From NCBI RefSeq assembly GCF_000717055.1, contig NZ_JNXI01000006.1, forward strand, positions 238,409 to 302,408: 64,000 bases of DNA. Reading direction: 5' to 3'. A model generated the notes under the pieces. It saw nothing but the letters and a program-made list of their open reading frames with translations. It was not told where the DNA came from and did no database searches. The position numbers and the translations under genes are program-made. Positions 19,404 through 29,031 of this stretch are shown here, one piece after another. The stretch's first letter is position 1; each line of letters starts with the position of its first letter. Source of the DNA: Streptomyces iakyrus (GTDB taxonomy: Bacteria > Actinomycetota > Actinomycetes > Streptomycetales > Streptomycetaceae).

Positions 19404-20381
19404 TCACCAGCCGACCAGCGCGAGGCCGGCTGCCATGCCGCCGCCGAAGCCGGCCATGAGGATCAGGTCACCGGGGCGGATGCTGCCCGCGCGGGCAGCC
19501 GCGTCCAGGGTGAGGGGTATGGAGGCGGCTCCGGTGTTGCCGTAGTGCGTCAGCGTCCGGTGCAAGGTCGCCCCGGGCAGGCCGAGTTCGGCCATGACCT
19601 CGTCGAGCAGAACACCATTGGCCTGATGCGGGACGAAGTGGGCGATGTCGGCGGGCACGACGCCGGTCTCGTGGAGGAACTGCTTGACCAGCTGGGGCAA
19701 GTGCTCCTCGACGAATCGGCGTACCCCACGCCCGTCCATCGTGAAGTAGTGGAGACCGGAGTCGTGTGCCCGGGGGTCGCAGGAAAGACGGCTGCCGCCC
19801 GCGGGTACCCGGATCAGGTCCGAGAGCTCACCGAACGTGTGCAGGGCGATCTTCCGGATGCCGACGCCCTGACGTACCGGTCCCACGACCAGCGCACCGG
19901 CGCCGTCGCCGAACAGGACCACCGTTCGGCGGTCAGCCGGGTTGAGGATGCGCGAGTAGAGGTCGGCGCCGATGACCAGCGCGTGCCCTCCCGTTCTGGC
20001 CACCATGGCCTCGGCCGTGGAGAGGGCGAACACGGCGCCGGAACAGACGGCGTTGACGTCGAACGCCGCGGCGTGGGCCGCACCGAGGTTCTGCTGGACG
20101 TAGGCGGCTGTGGGCGGCTGCGGCCGGTCCGGCGTGGAGGTGGCGACCACGATCAGCGACAGCTGGCCGGCGGTGATGCCGGCCGACTTCAGTGCGCGCC
20201 GCGCCGCCGCGGTGGCCAGGTCCGAGGTGGCCTGGTCCGCGGCGGCCCAGCGACGCCGGCGGATAGCGGTCTTACGGGTGATCCAGGCGTCGTCGACACC
20301 GGCAGCCGCGCCGACTTCGTCGTTGGAGACGATCCGGTCCGGCACGTACGAACCGGTGCCCAGTATTCCGACGGCAGTCAT
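19404..20381 (-). CDS. nphT7: acetoacetyl-CoA synthase (NphT7-type KAS III)
   Basis: A 325-aa KAS III-fold enzyme closely resembling NphT7 of Streptomyces sp. CL190. It condenses acetyl-CoA with malonyl-CoA to acetoacetyl-CoA, driving the mevalonate pathway irreversibly. The catalytic Cys is in FDVNAVCSGAVFAL, His in HFVPHQANGVLLDE and Asn in THYGNTGAASIP. GADLYSRILNPADR and GFGGGMAAGLAL are NphT7-like. ATG 20381 was chosen from family length and GAAGAGAGGAC upstream. It is the distal gene of the mevalonate operon, the same position as in CL190. Confidence 0.93.
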   Translation of the reverse strand: MTAVGILGTGSYVPDRIVSNDEVGAAAGVDDAWITRKTAIRRRRWAAADQATSDLATAAARRALKSAGITAGQLSLIVVATSTPDRPQPPTAAYVQQNLGAAHAAAFDVNAVCSGAVFALSTAEAMVARTGGHALVIGADLYSRILNPADRRTVVLFGDGAGALVVGPVRQGVGIRKIALHTFGELSDLIRVPAGGSRLSCDPRAHDSGLHYFTMDGRGVRRFVEEHLPQLVKQFLHETGVVPADIAHFVPHQANGVLLDEVMAELGLPGATLHRTLTHYGNTGAASIPLTLDAAARAGSIRPGDLILMAGFGGGMAAGLALVGW

Positions 20382-20439
20382 GCGACTGTCCTCTCTTCGG
20401 AGTGGATGTGGATTCCGGGCCCGGGCAGGCCCTCTGCGC

Positions 20440-21615
20440 TCAGCGCACCTCGTAGATCCGCTTGTGGCGGGACAGCGCTGCCAGCCGGTAGGGTCCGCTG
20501 GTCTCCCGCGGCACGGGATGGTCGCCGCCGTCGGCCGGGAAGGACCGCTCGTGCAGTTCCCCGTAGCGCGCGTAGTCGACCGGCTTTCGCCGCGCGACTG
20601 CCTCCTGGTGCTCGGCGGTCCGCAGGTGCTCCCGGTAACCGGGCACAACAGTCCCCGCGAAGAACTCGGCGACGCTGCCGGATCCGTAGCTGATGAAGCC
20701 GATGGCCTTGTCCGTCAGGTCTTCCCCGTGGTCGAGCAGGGAGGCCAGGGCGAGGTACATCGACGCGGTGTAGCTGTTGCCCACGACCGTGTTGTAGGCC
20801 GTCGTGTGCCCGATGGCGCGGGTGATCTCAGCGGCGTCGGTGTCATGGCCGCAGACGTGCAGCAGGTGACGGTGGGCCTTGTAGGCCATCTTCGTGAAGG
20901 GCTGGTGGTAGCAGAACGCGCTGAACTCGCCCAGAGCGCGGCCGCCCTGCTCGATGTAGTCCTTCCAGCTGCCTTCCAGGGCCTGCAGATAGGCGTTGAT
21001 GGACTCGTGCCCGTCGACCAGCGCGGTGTCACGGTAGTTCGGCCGCCAGAAGTCCATGACGTCGGCGGTGTAGAGGCCCGAGGGGTCCTCTATGCGCACG
21101 AGTGCCGGGTCGGCGGCGATCAGCATGGCTACCGCGGCCGCGCCCTGGGTCGGCTCACCGGGACTGCCCAGGTCGTACTTCGAGACGTCACTCGCGATCA
21201 CGAGGACGCGCTGCGAGGGGTCGCGGCGGACGAGGCCCAGGGCGAACTGCAGCGCCGCCGTCCCGGCATAGCAGGCCTGCTTGATCTCGACGACGCGTGC
21301 GGAGGAGGGCAATCCGAGCAGTGAGTGAACGTACACACCAGCCGCCTTCGACTGGTCGATCGAGGTCTCCGTCGCGAAGACCACCGTCCTGATCTGATCG
21401 GTGCCGTGCCGGGCCGTGATGGGGGCGGCCGCGGCCGCCCCCATGGTGACGATGTCCTCGTCGGCCGCGGGCACGCTCATCGACTGTTGGCCGATCCCCA
21501 CGTGGTACTTGCCGATGTCGGTGCCGTCGTGGGCCGCCAGGGCCTGGTGCGTCAGGACGAACTCAGTCGTCGCGAACGATAGATCGTGTATTCCTATGGC
21601 AGCGTCTTGCGTCAT
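20440..21615 (-). CDS. mvaS: hydroxymethylglutaryl-CoA synthase
   Basis: A 391-aa thiolase-fold HMG-CoA synthase that joins acetyl-CoA and acetoacetyl-CoA. The nucleophilic Cys is in VVEIKQACYAGTAALQ, the general-base Glu in VVFATETSIDQSK and the His in CYHQPFTKMAYKAH. GNSYTASMYLALASLL is also conserved. Starts 3 bp after the HMG-CoA reductase stop, and is followed 58 bp on by nphT7. Order and spacing match the known Streptomyces mevalonate cluster. No anomalies seen. Confidence 0.95.
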   Translation of the reverse strand: MTQDAAIGIHDLSFATTEFVLTHQALAAHDGTDIGKYHVGIGQQSMSVPAADEDIVTMGAAAAAPITARHGTDQIRTVVFATETSIDQSKAAGVYVHSLLGLPSSARVVEIKQACYAGTAALQFALGLVRRDPSQRVLVIASDVSKYDLGSPGEPTQGAAAVAMLIAADPALVRIEDPSGLYTADVMDFWRPNYRDTALVDGHESINAYLQALEGSWKDYIEQGGRALGEFSAFCYHQPFTKMAYKAHRHLLHVCGHDTDAAEITRAIGHTTAYNTVVGNSYTASMYLALASLLDHGEDLTDKAIGFISYGSGSVAEFFAGTVVPGYREHLRTAEHQEAVARRKPVDYARYGELHERSFPADGGDHPVPRETSGPYRLAALSRHKRIYEVR

Positions 21616-21618
21616 GAC

Positions 21619-22680
21619 TCATACCCCGATCTGTTGCGTCTCGTTCTTGCGTTCCATCAGGACGTGCGCCCGCATGAGTTCGCCGGGATTCGTCTGTGCC
21701 GCCAGCAGCGACAGTTCGCCGCAGAGCACCGTGGCGGCGCAGATGGCGGCGAGCCGACGTGCGTTGCCGCCGGGCTCGCGCTCGTCCCGGCAGCCGAGCC
21801 GCGTCAGATTGGCCTCGACGAATCCGAGCCCCTTGCCGTTGCCGACGGTGCCGACGATCAGGTTGGGCAGCGTGCAGGAGAAGTAGAGGTCCCCGTCGCG
21901 GTCCTCCGCCACGGTCACACCCTGCGAGCCCTCGACGATGTTGGCCGCGTCCTGACCGGTCGCCAGGTAGAAGCCGAGCAGCATGTTCGCGTAATGCGCG
22001 TTTGCCGAACGGATGCCGCCGGCCAGGAGCGTCCCCAGCATGTTCTTGCGCACATTGAGCTCGGCGATCTTGGCGGCCGTGGTGTGCAGCATGTCCGTGA
22101 CCACGGCGCGTGGCACCAGTAGTTCGGTGACGACGTTCTTGCCGCGGCCCAGAATGCCGTTGATCGCGGTCGCCTTCTTGTCGGTGCAGTAGTTTCCCGA
22201 AATCGACCCGTACGAGATCCCCGGGATCGTCTGCAGGATGTGCGACAGCAGCGCGTCGGCGGCGAGCGTGGCCATGTTGTGCCCCGACGCGTCGCCGGTG
22301 CCGAACTCGAAGCGGATGAACAACAGGTTGCCCGTGATCTCGTGCCGGATACCGATCAGCTGGGCGAACCTGCTGCAGGTGCGCACGATCTTGTCGAACT
22401 CGTCGAACCGCTCGTCGAGCTGCCGGGTGGCCGCGTACGCGGTCTGCGCGTCCTCGGCCTCGACGAGGACCGAACGAGTCATCCGTTCGTCGACGAGCGT
22501 GGCGACGATGCCCTGCTCGGTCTGCCGGGAGATCTTCGCTCCGCGCCCCACGGAGGGCCACAGCGGCGACTCATAGGTGGCGAGCGGCACCTCGGTCTCG
22601 GTGGTGGCGACGTTCCCCGAAATCCTCAATGGCCCCACCCACGCCATCGGGACCCCTGCGATTTCCTGTGTGTTGTTCAC
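21619..22680 (-). CDS. mvaA: hydroxymethylglutaryl-CoA reductase (class I-type, soluble)
   Basis: A 353-aa HMG-CoA reductase making mevalonate, rate-limiting in the route. Signatures are PMAWVGPLRISG, the Glu region GAKISRQTEQG, KKATAINGILGRGKNVV with the catalytic Lys, and the NADPH loop RFEFGTGDASGHNMAT. A C-terminal catalytic His of the long eukaryotic type is not obvious in the last residues. GTG 22680 is preferred over longer frames because it overlaps the isomerase stop (GTGA), and 353 aa is the usual length in Streptomyces mevalonate clusters. Fourth-from-last gene of the operon. Confidence 0.93.
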   Translation of the reverse strand: MNNTQEIAGVPMAWVGPLRISGNVATTETEVPLATYESPLWPSVGRGAKISRQTEQGIVATLVDERMTRSVLVEAEDAQTAYAATRQLDERFDEFDKIVRTCSRFAQLIGIRHEITGNLLFIRFEFGTGDASGHNMATLAADALLSHILQTIPGISYGSISGNYCTDKKATAINGILGRGKNVVTELLVPRAVVTDMLHTTAAKIAELNVRKNMLGTLLAGGIRSANAHYANMLLGFYLATGQDAANIVEGSQGVTVAEDRDGDLYFSCTLPNLIVGTVGNGKGLGFVEANLTRLGCRDEREPGGNARRLAAICAATVLCGELSLLAAQTNPGELMRAHVLMERKNETQQIGV

Positions 22681-23768
22681 CGTATGCTTCCGATCGTCCG
22701 ATGAATGGTGTCGGGGGAGCCCGAACGCGTGGCCAGCCGGCCCGTCGCCACCCCCCGGTCCTCGCAGAACGAGCGCAGCGCGCCGTGGACCAGCACATCT
22801 TTGCTGGCCATCTCGGCCGGAGTCCGCGCCCCCAGCGCCGTCATCAGCGCCGCTATCTGGTCGAGCCACGTCGTCAGCTGCGCGACCAGCGCCTCGACGC
22901 CGTCGTCGACCACGGTCCGCAGGAACCGCCCGGATGCCCCGGCGGCGACCGCGCCGAGCGCCAGGGAACGAACGACGTCGAGCGGGTCGCGCACACCGCC
23001 GGAGGCGAGCAGCGGGATCCCCGCGCCGCCCGCGTCGAGCAGACAGGCGGGAGTGGACTGTCCCCAGCCGTCGAGGAACGCGTAGTCGGCGAGCTCGCGC
23101 CTGCCGTTCTCGATACGCGCGAAGTTCGTGCCTCCGCTGCCGCCGACATCGGCCACGGCCACGCCGGACTTCTCCAGCAGCGCGACGGTTTCGCGGCTCA
23201 GACCGAATCCGACCTCCTTCACCACCACCGGAACGCCGACAGCCGCCACGATCTCCTCGATCCGCCGCCCCCAGGAGGCAAACGATCGGTCGCCCTCCGG
23301 CATCACTGTTTCCTGGATGGTGTTGACGTGGATCTGCAGGGCGTCGGCCCGCACCAGGTCGATGGCCCGCCGCGCGTTGTCGACCGAGGTCGTGGCGTTG
23401 ATGTTCGCCATGATGAACCCATCCGGGTTCTCCCTGCGCATCACACTGAACGTCTCCGCCGTGTCCGGGTTCTTGAAGTACGGGCTCACGGACCCCGTCG
23501 CGATGGGCACGCCCGTCTCGCGGGCGGCGATGGCCAGGTTCCGGTTGATGGCTCCGGTCATCTCACTGCCGCCGGTCATGGCGTTGATGTACAGCGGTAC
23601 CTGCCATTCGATGCCGGCGAAGCTCGTGGCCAGCGACACATCGGAGCGATCGACGCCCGCCAGGGCGTGGTGGACGAAGGACACGTCGTCGAACTGGTTG
23701 TGTCCGCTGTGCCCGTGTTGCTGCTTCACAGCGAGCCGGACGTGGTCGTCCTTGCGTTCAGCGCTCAT
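22677..23768 (-). CDS. fni: type 2 isopentenyl-diphosphate delta-isomerase
   Basis: A 363-aa FMN- and NADPH-dependent IPP isomerase of the Fni/IDI-2 family, interconverting IPP and DMAPP. It begins RKDDHVRLAV, then shows LYINAMTGGSEMTGAIN, QIHVNTIQETVMPEGDRSF (the conserved Gln/Glu pair), VVKEVGFGLS and DVGGSGGTNFARIENGR. This enzyme sets the DMAPP supply for both prenyltransferases in the window. It overlaps the phosphomevalonate kinase start region by 11 bp and the reductase start by 4 bp, so the operon is tightly coupled. Confidence 0.95.
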   Translation of the reverse strand: MSAERKDDHVRLAVKQQHGHSGHNQFDDVSFVHHALAGVDRSDVSLATSFAGIEWQVPLYINAMTGGSEMTGAINRNLAIAARETGVPIATGSVSPYFKNPDTAETFSVMRRENPDGFIMANINATTSVDNARRAIDLVRADALQIHVNTIQETVMPEGDRSFASWGRRIEEIVAAVGVPVVVKEVGFGLSRETVALLEKSGVAVADVGGSGGTNFARIENGRRELADYAFLDGWGQSTPACLLDAGGAGIPLLASGGVRDPLDVVRSLALGAVAAGASGRFLRTVVDDGVEALVAQLTTWLDQIAALMTALGARTPAEMASKDVLVHGALRSFCEDRGVATGRLATRSGSPDTIHRTIGSIR

Positions 23769-24882
23769 CGCTCATGTTCCTTTCGTCGGCGGGGGCAAGC
23801 TCCAGGGGCACCACGTCGGCAGCGGCCCACCGCGCCCGCATCTGTGAGATGTCCTTCTGCGCACCGGCGTCCAGCAGCGCGATGCCGCAGTCGCCCCCTC
23901 CGGCGCCGGAAGGCTTGGCCGCACCGCCGACGGCTTCGGCGGCGTCGCACAGCACCGTCAGCTTGTCCGTGAAGATGCCGAGTCCGGTCTCGTCGTCCAG
24001 CCGGGTCAGCACTTGCCGGGCGCACCTGATCTGGTGGAGCAGCTCCCGGTGATCCGCTCGCTCAAGCGCCTGGACGCAAGCGCGCACAACGGCGGTGGAG
24101 CGGGTCAGGAAGTCCCGGTACCCCGCGCCGTCCGCCCCGCCGCCGGTGTCCAGGCGCGACACCAGCGATCCGGTGGAGACCGGCTCCCCGGTCCAGCCGA
24201 CCTCCAGGGTGAGCCCGCGGGGCGGGGGCAGACGGCGCAGTCCGAAGCCCGGCCACGGCGCGCGCAGCACCTCCTCGATGCCGCGCCGCCGGGCCAGTTC
24301 GAGCACGGCGAGGCGGTCGGGTGCCTGGTAGGCGATCCAGCCGCCCCAGGTGCTGGCGGCGAGATCACCGCCGGAGGACTTGGCGTCGAGCCTCGCTGTC
24401 GCCAGCATGGCCAGCCGGAAGCGTGCCTCGGGGGTGAGGTCCAGGCCGCAGTAGTCGGTGACGGCGGCGATCGTCGCCACCGTCACCGCACCGCTCGATC
24501 CCAGACCGTACTTCGTTCCCCCGGTGTGAAGGCCGCTGCTGACCGAGATGCGCAGGGCGGGGGGAGTCAGCCCGCGCTCGGTCAGCAGACCGTCCATCAC
24601 GTCGATCGCCGACACCACGTGGGCAAGGCTGGTGCGCGCGCGTTGCTCGTCGTCCGCATCGAACGCGGTGAGCCCGTCCCGGGTGCGGCGCAGGCGCGCC
24701 CCTTGCGGGCACAGGTCGGAGGTGACGGTGACGTCGCCCGAACCGGCACCGGCCACGGTGACACCGACCTGCCGGTCGACCGCCACCAGGATGGCCGGGG
24801 TGCCCGGTTGCACCACCGCGTACTCACCGGCGACGAACAGCTTGCCCGGTGCGTGCCGCACGACCGGTCCACGGTGCGTCAT
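23758..24882 (-). CDS. mvaK2: phosphomevalonate kinase
   Basis: A 374-aa GHMP kinase that converts 5-phosphomevalonate to 5-diphosphomevalonate. The N-terminal APGKLFVAGEYAVVQPG is the phosphomevalonate kinase form of GHMP motif 1. Motif 2 is KYGLGSSGAVTVATIAA and motif 3 KPSGAGGGDCGIALLD near the C-terminus. It lies between the decarboxylase (4-bp overlap upstream) and fni (overlap downstream). Length and order are as in Streptomyces CL190. Confidence 0.93.
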   Translation of the reverse strand: MTHRGPVVRHAPGKLFVAGEYAVVQPGTPAILVAVDRQVGVTVAGAGSGDVTVTSDLCPQGARLRRTRDGLTAFDADDEQRARTSLAHVVSAIDVMDGLLTERGLTPPALRISVSSGLHTGGTKYGLGSSGAVTVATIAAVTDYCGLDLTPEARFRLAMLATARLDAKSSGGDLAASTWGGWIAYQAPDRLAVLELARRRGIEEVLRAPWPGFGLRRLPPPRGLTLEVGWTGEPVSTGSLVSRLDTGGGADGAGYRDFLTRSTAVVRACVQALERADHRELLHQIRCARQVLTRLDDETGLGIFTDKLTVLCDAAEAVGGAAKPSGAGGGDCGIALLDAGAQKDISQMRARWAAADVVPLELAPADERNMSDER

Positions 24883-25922
24883 CGGCCGTCCTCGGTCCGC
24901 AGGCAGGCGCCGGGTCCGCGCCGGGCGATGTACGTCCGCGACGCCACGGAGCGGAGTGTCCGCGCCACCCGGTCCGCGTCCGCGCCTGCGCAGAGGACCT
25001 TGACGTTCGGGCCGGCGTCCATGGTCGCGTAGGCGGCGACACCGTCCTGTCTGAGCCGGAGAACGCTGTCGAGCACGGCGAGGGTGGCCGGTGCCATGTA
25101 ACGCACCGCCGGACGGGCCGCCAGCATCGTGGCGTGCATGCCCAGCGCGTTCCGCTCGGCGATCTCCCCCACCGCCTCCAGGTCGCCCCGGAGCAGCGCC
25201 GCCCTCATCTCGGTGAGGTCGGCCCTGCTCGACTCGACCCAGGGCCGGTAGAGCGGTGAGGTCTCGACGGTCCGCCGCATACCCACCCGGCTGGACACGG
25301 CTTTGGGGCCCGCGTCGACGATCGCGATCACCAGCGCGGCGTCGAGATCCCCGACGGGGAGCGGCTCGGCGTACGAGCTCAGGTCCGCGTCAGCTCCCGT
25401 TCCCCGGCCGGCGTGCCAGAGGGCGAAGCCGCCGAAGATCGAGCGCGAGGCCGACCCCGAGCCCCGACGGGCCAGGCGTGAGAGCTCGGTGGCGTCGAGC
25501 CGCAGGCCGTACGCGGCCGTAGCGGCGACGGCCAGAGCGGCGAATCCGCTGGCCGAGGATGCGAGACCCGCTCCGGTGGGGACGGTGTTGCGGGTGTCCA
25601 CTACGGCCCGTTCGGCCCGGCGGGCCCGCTCTCGTACCAGGTCCAGGAAAGCGGTGACCCGCCGGTACGGCTCGTCGGCCGCCGGGGTGTCGTTGAGGGT
25701 CACCTGGTCCGCCGCGGCCTCGGGTGCCAGCCGGACGGTGGTGGTGGTGGAGAAGACGTCCAGGGTCATCGACAGGCTGTCGGACGCGGGCAGGATGAGG
25801 TGGTCGTCACGCTTGCCCCAGTACTTGATCAGCGCGATGTTCGGATGGGCGACCGCGGTGGCGTGCCCTGCGGCAGGCCGCTCGTGCGGACTGTTCGGGG
25901 CGGCCGGGTGGTCAAGGCGCAT
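24879..25922 (-). CDS. mvaD: diphosphomevalonate decarboxylase
   Basis: A 347-aa GHMP-superfamily enzyme giving IPP by ATP-dependent decarboxylation. Signatures are ATAVAHPNIALIKYWGKRD at the start (KYWGKR is diagnostic), SASGFAALAVAATAAYG, the SRLARRGSGSASRSIFGGF loop and a C-terminal ATMDAGPNVKVLC with the catalytic Asp. It overlaps the mevalonate kinase end by 11 bp and the phosphomevalonate kinase start by 4 bp. No defects seen. Confidence 0.95.
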   Translation of the reverse strand: MRLDHPAAPNSPHERPAAGHATAVAHPNIALIKYWGKRDDHLILPASDSLSMTLDVFSTTTTVRLAPEAAADQVTLNDTPAADEPYRRVTAFLDLVRERARRAERAVVDTRNTVPTGAGLASSASGFAALAVAATAAYGLRLDATELSRLARRGSGSASRSIFGGFALWHAGRGTGADADLSSYAEPLPVGDLDAALVIAIVDAGPKAVSSRVGMRRTVETSPLYRPWVESSRADLTEMRAALLRGDLEAVGEIAERNALGMHATMLAARPAVRYMAPATLAVLDSVLRLRQDGVAAYATMDAGPNVKVLCAGADADRVARTLRSVASRTYIARRGPGACLRTEDGR

Positions 25923-26928
25923 GGCTGGCGAACCTTCCGAGTGGCACGGCCCAGGTCTGCGACGCTCCTGCCGCGTGCAGCCGTCGTGTGATCTCTCGCC
26001 CCTGCTCCGGCTCGCGGGCCAGGGCGATCATGCAGCCCCCCAGGCCGCCGCCAGTGATCTTGGCCCCGGGGCTGCCCGCCGCGAGCGCGGCGTCTACCAA
26101 GGCGTCGATCCGGCCGGTGCTGAGGCCCGCGGTGCTGAGCAGCTCGTGGTAGTCCGTCAGCCGCTTGCCGAAGTCGTCCACGCGGCCGTCCGCGAGGTCA
26201 CCTACGGCTGTGCGGGTCAGCTTCGAGGCACGGCGTACAAACGTCTCCTGCGAACCGGGAACGCGCTGGAACCCGCCGCGCAGCAATTCGACCGCGTCCT
26301 TCGTGCTGCCGAACTCGCCGCTGTCCGCGATGATGACGAAGCCCTCGCCGACGGCTCCCATCCGCAGTTCCCGCACGGTTTCCGCGGTGAACTGGAGCGG
26401 GAAGGACGCGCCGGTGGCGACCACGTCGACACCGCTCGCCTTGCCGTGAGCGACGTTCTCGGCGGTCTGCACCAGGTCGAACACCGCGTCCGCGTCGAGT
26501 TCGCGGCCGAAGAGCTGGGCGACAGCCAGGATGACCGCCCGCCCGCACGCCGCGCTGGAACCGAGTCCGCGGCCGGACGGGATCGCGCAGTCGACGATCA
26601 CATCGAGATGAGGGCACTCGGCGACGTCCGTTGTCTTCTTGAACTCGGTCACGAGCCGCTGAAGGCCGTCGGCGGCCTGTGTCACCACGGGTCCCGACGC
26701 GGATCCGGTCATCGTGAAGGAGACGTCACCCGCGTCGGCGGGGGCGTGCGACGACCACCCGGCACTCGCCGTGACAGCCAGCTGCGGAACGGGCAGAGCC
26801 AGTGCCGGTGCCCCGTAGAGGACCGCGTGCTCGCCCAGCAGAATGGCCTTCCCGTGGGCACGCCCAATACCGACTGAGCGGCTTCGGCGGTTGTCCGGCA
26901 CTCCCTCTGCCGAAGTCGGTAGAGTCAA
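25912..26928 (-). CDS. mvaK1: mevalonate kinase
   Basis: About 338 aa; a GHMP kinase phosphorylating mevalonate. Motif 1 is GKAILLGEHAVLYGAPALAL, motif 2 IPSGRGLGSSAACGRA and motif 3 KITGGGLGGCMIAL. It is first in the mevalonate operon. The start is uncertain: similarity to CL190 kinase extends to ELSALTLPTSAEGV, yet no ATG or GTG is in frame before it. TTG 26928, with GGGAG about 9 bp upstream, is my choice; GTG 26901 is possible. An ATG with better spacing to AGGA (26951-26949 region) is out of frame, so the start may have drifted or a small indel may exist. Confidence 0.9.
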   Translation of the reverse strand: MTLPTSAEGVPDNRRSRSVGIGRAHGKAILLGEHAVLYGAPALALPVPQLAVTASAGWSSHAPADAGDVSFTMTGSASGPVVTQAADGLQRLVTEFKKTTDVAECPHLDVIVDCAIPSGRGLGSSAACGRAVILAVAQLFGRELDADAVFDLVQTAENVAHGKASGVDVVATGASFPLQFTAETVRELRMGAVGEGFVIIADSGEFGSTKDAVELLRGGFQRVPGSQETFVRRASKLTRTAVGDLADGRVDDFGKRLTDYHELLSTAGLSTGRIDALVDAALAAGSPGAKITGGGLGGCMIALAREPEQGREITRRLHAAGASQTWAVPLGRFASHAP

Positions 26929-27108
26929 CGCGCTCAACTCCCATTGTCGTTTTCCTGTGTGGGTGCATCGCCCCCCGACTGGGACGACGACACCCGCGTC
27001 ACACCGCTGGAGCGGGTCGGGTTCGGTGACTGCGAGGTGCGCAGGGGCAGCGGCGAGAAGCACCGGATGATCGGGCACAAGAAGGAGCCATCCGGCGATC
27101 GCGGAGCC

Positions 27109-29031
27109 TCACCGGTCGAGCACCGCCCTCAAGGCTTCGGTGAACAGCCGGGGCCCGTCGACGGTCAGCACCGATTCGGCGTGGAACTGGAACGACGCGA
27201 AGTGCGGGCCGCGCAGCATGTCCACCTCCCCGCTGGCCGGATCCCGGCTGACCCGGACCCGACCCACCCCGGGCACGTCGCGGTGGTCGCTGCGGCTGAC
27301 GGCTGCGAAGGTGTTGTAGTACCCGACCCGCTCGCGCCGGCCGAAGAGGTCGATGTCGCGCTGCACGCCCTGGTTGGGCTCGGTTCGCCGCACCAGGCCG
27401 AAGCCGAGTCTGAGGCTGAGCACCTGGTGGCTCAGGCAGACCGCGAGGAAACGGATCCGTTCGTCCAGCAGCCTCGCCATCGCCGCGTTCAGCGCCGCGA
27501 TCTTCGGATCGTCGCCGGCGAGGGGATCACCCGGGCCGGGCCCCATGACGACGAGGTCGTACCCGTCGAGGGCGTACGGCTCGTCGTAGCGCAGCACCTC
27601 CGCGGTGAGCCCGAGCGCTTCCAGTTGCTGCACGATCATCGCGGTGAAGGTGTCCTCGGCGTCGACCACCAGGACCTTCAGCCCCTCCAGCGCGGCAACG
27701 GTCAGCGACCGGGCGGCCGTTGACGCCAGCCAGAAGTCGGCGATGCCGGTGTTGCGGCTGCGCAGGGCGTCGCGCACCACAGGATGGTCTGCGAACCGAG
27801 GGGCGGCCGGTGCCGGGATGCCGCTGGGCCCCGGTGCCGGCCCCGTGCCGGGATCCGCGCCCAGCGCGTCGAGCAGTCCGGCCGCCTTGGCCCGGGTCTC
27901 GGCCGCTTCCGCTTCCGGGGACGAATGGCGCACCAGGGTCGCCCCGACGGCGATGGCCAGGCGTCCGTCCGGCGCGATGTCGGCGGTGCGGATCAGGATG
28001 GCCGAGTCCAACGACCGGCTGCCCGACGGCTCGCGGCTGATGAGCGCGGCGACTCCGCTGTAGTAGCCGCGCCCCTGGGGCTCGTGCCGTGCGATGACCC
28101 GGGCCGCGCTCTCCACCGGGCTGCCCATGACGGTCGGCGCGAACAGGCTCTCGCTCAGGACCTTCCGTACGTCCCGGCGGGTACGGCCCTCGATGAAGTA
28201 CTCGGTGTGGGCGAGCCGCGCCATCTCCTTGAGGAAGGGGCCGGTGACCCGGCCGCCGTCCTCGCAGATGCGGGACATCGTCTTGAGCTCCTCGTCGAGC
28301 ACCATGTACAGCTCGTCGGTCTCCTTGCGGTCCCTCAGGAAGGCGGTGAGGCCGTCCAGGGTCGGGCCGCCGGGCGGGTAGCGGTAGGTGCCGCTGATGG
28401 GGTTCATCACGGTGTGGCCCTCATGCACCGAGATGTGGCGCTCCGGGGTGGCTCCGACGAACGCCCGGCCGTTCACGTGGACGACGAACGTCCAGTAGGC
28501 ACTCGGCTCCAGCGCGATCAGCCGCCGGAAGACGGCCAGCGCGGCGTGCGCCGACTCGCCGGCGACGTCCGCCAGCAGGGTGCGCTTGATGACGAAGTTG
28601 GCCCCCTCGCCGCTGCCGATCTCGTCCGCCACGACGTGCCGCACCACGTCGGCGTACTCCTCGTCGGACAGGTCGAAATGGTGCCCGGACAGGGCGACCG
28701 GGGTGTCGGGCAGCCGGGAGAGGACGTCCGGCATCGGCAGGACGGCCTGCTCCCGGACGGTGAGGGCGATCAGAGGCGCCCCGTCGTCCGGAACGGCGAG
28801 GCCCCGCTCGGCGAGTTGCCGGTAGGGCACCAGAATCAGTGCGTCATGGGTCGTGGCGTCCGGCGGACCCTCCGGATCGGGCAGGGGCAGGCCGGCCAGC
28901 GAGGTGGGGTGCGAGACATCACCCAGCAGGACGTCGACCGTACCCGGGGTGTTCGTCTCCGGCCGGTGCAGCAGCGCGAAGTCGGGTGGTGCGGGCATGG
29001 CCAGCAGCCGGTCGAGCAGATCGGCGGTCAT
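27109..29031 (-). CDS. phzE: 2-amino-2-deoxyisochorismate synthase (PhzE)
   Basis: A 640-aa fusion of an anthranilate synthase-like chorismate domain (residues about 1-430) and a class I glutamine amidotransferase (about 445-640). It turns chorismate plus glutamine into ADIC, the branch step to phenazines. Visible are [34 protein letters not shown] and the amidotransferase motifs [18 protein letters not shown] (nucleophile Cys) and the His/Glu pair in FQFHAESVL. Its ATG overlaps the phzD stop. It is the last phenazine gene; the mevalonate operon follows 180 bp later on the same strand. Confidence 0.93.
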   Translation of the reverse strand: MTADLLDRLLAMPAPPDFALLHRPETNTPGTVDVLLGDVSHPTSLAGLPLPDPEGPPDATTHDALILVPYRQLAERGLAVPDDGAPLIALTVREQAVLPMPDVLSRLPDTPVALSGHHFDLSDEEYADVVRHVVADEIGSGEGANFVIKRTLLADVAGESAHAALAVFRRLIALEPSAYWTFVVHVNGRAFVGATPERHISVHEGHTVMNPISGTYRYPPGGPTLDGLTAFLRDRKETDELYMVLDEELKTMSRICEDGGRVTGPFLKEMARLAHTEYFIEGRTRRDVRKVLSESLFAPTVMGSPVESAARVIARHEPQGRGYYSGVAALISREPSGSRSLDSAILIRTADIAPDGRLAIAVGATLVRHSSPEAEAAETRAKAAGLLDALGADPGTGPAPGPSGIPAPAAPRFADHPVVRDALRSRNTGIADFWLASTAARSLTVAALEGLKVLVVDAEDTFTAMIVQQLEALGLTAEVLRYDEPYALDGYDLVVMGPGPGDPLAGDDPKIAALNAAMARLLDERIRFLAVCLSHQVLSLRLGFGLVRRTEPNQGVQRDIDLFGRRERVGYYNTFAAVSRSDHRDVPGVGRVRVSRDPASGEVDMLRGPHFASFQFHAESVLTVDGPRLFTEALRAVLDR

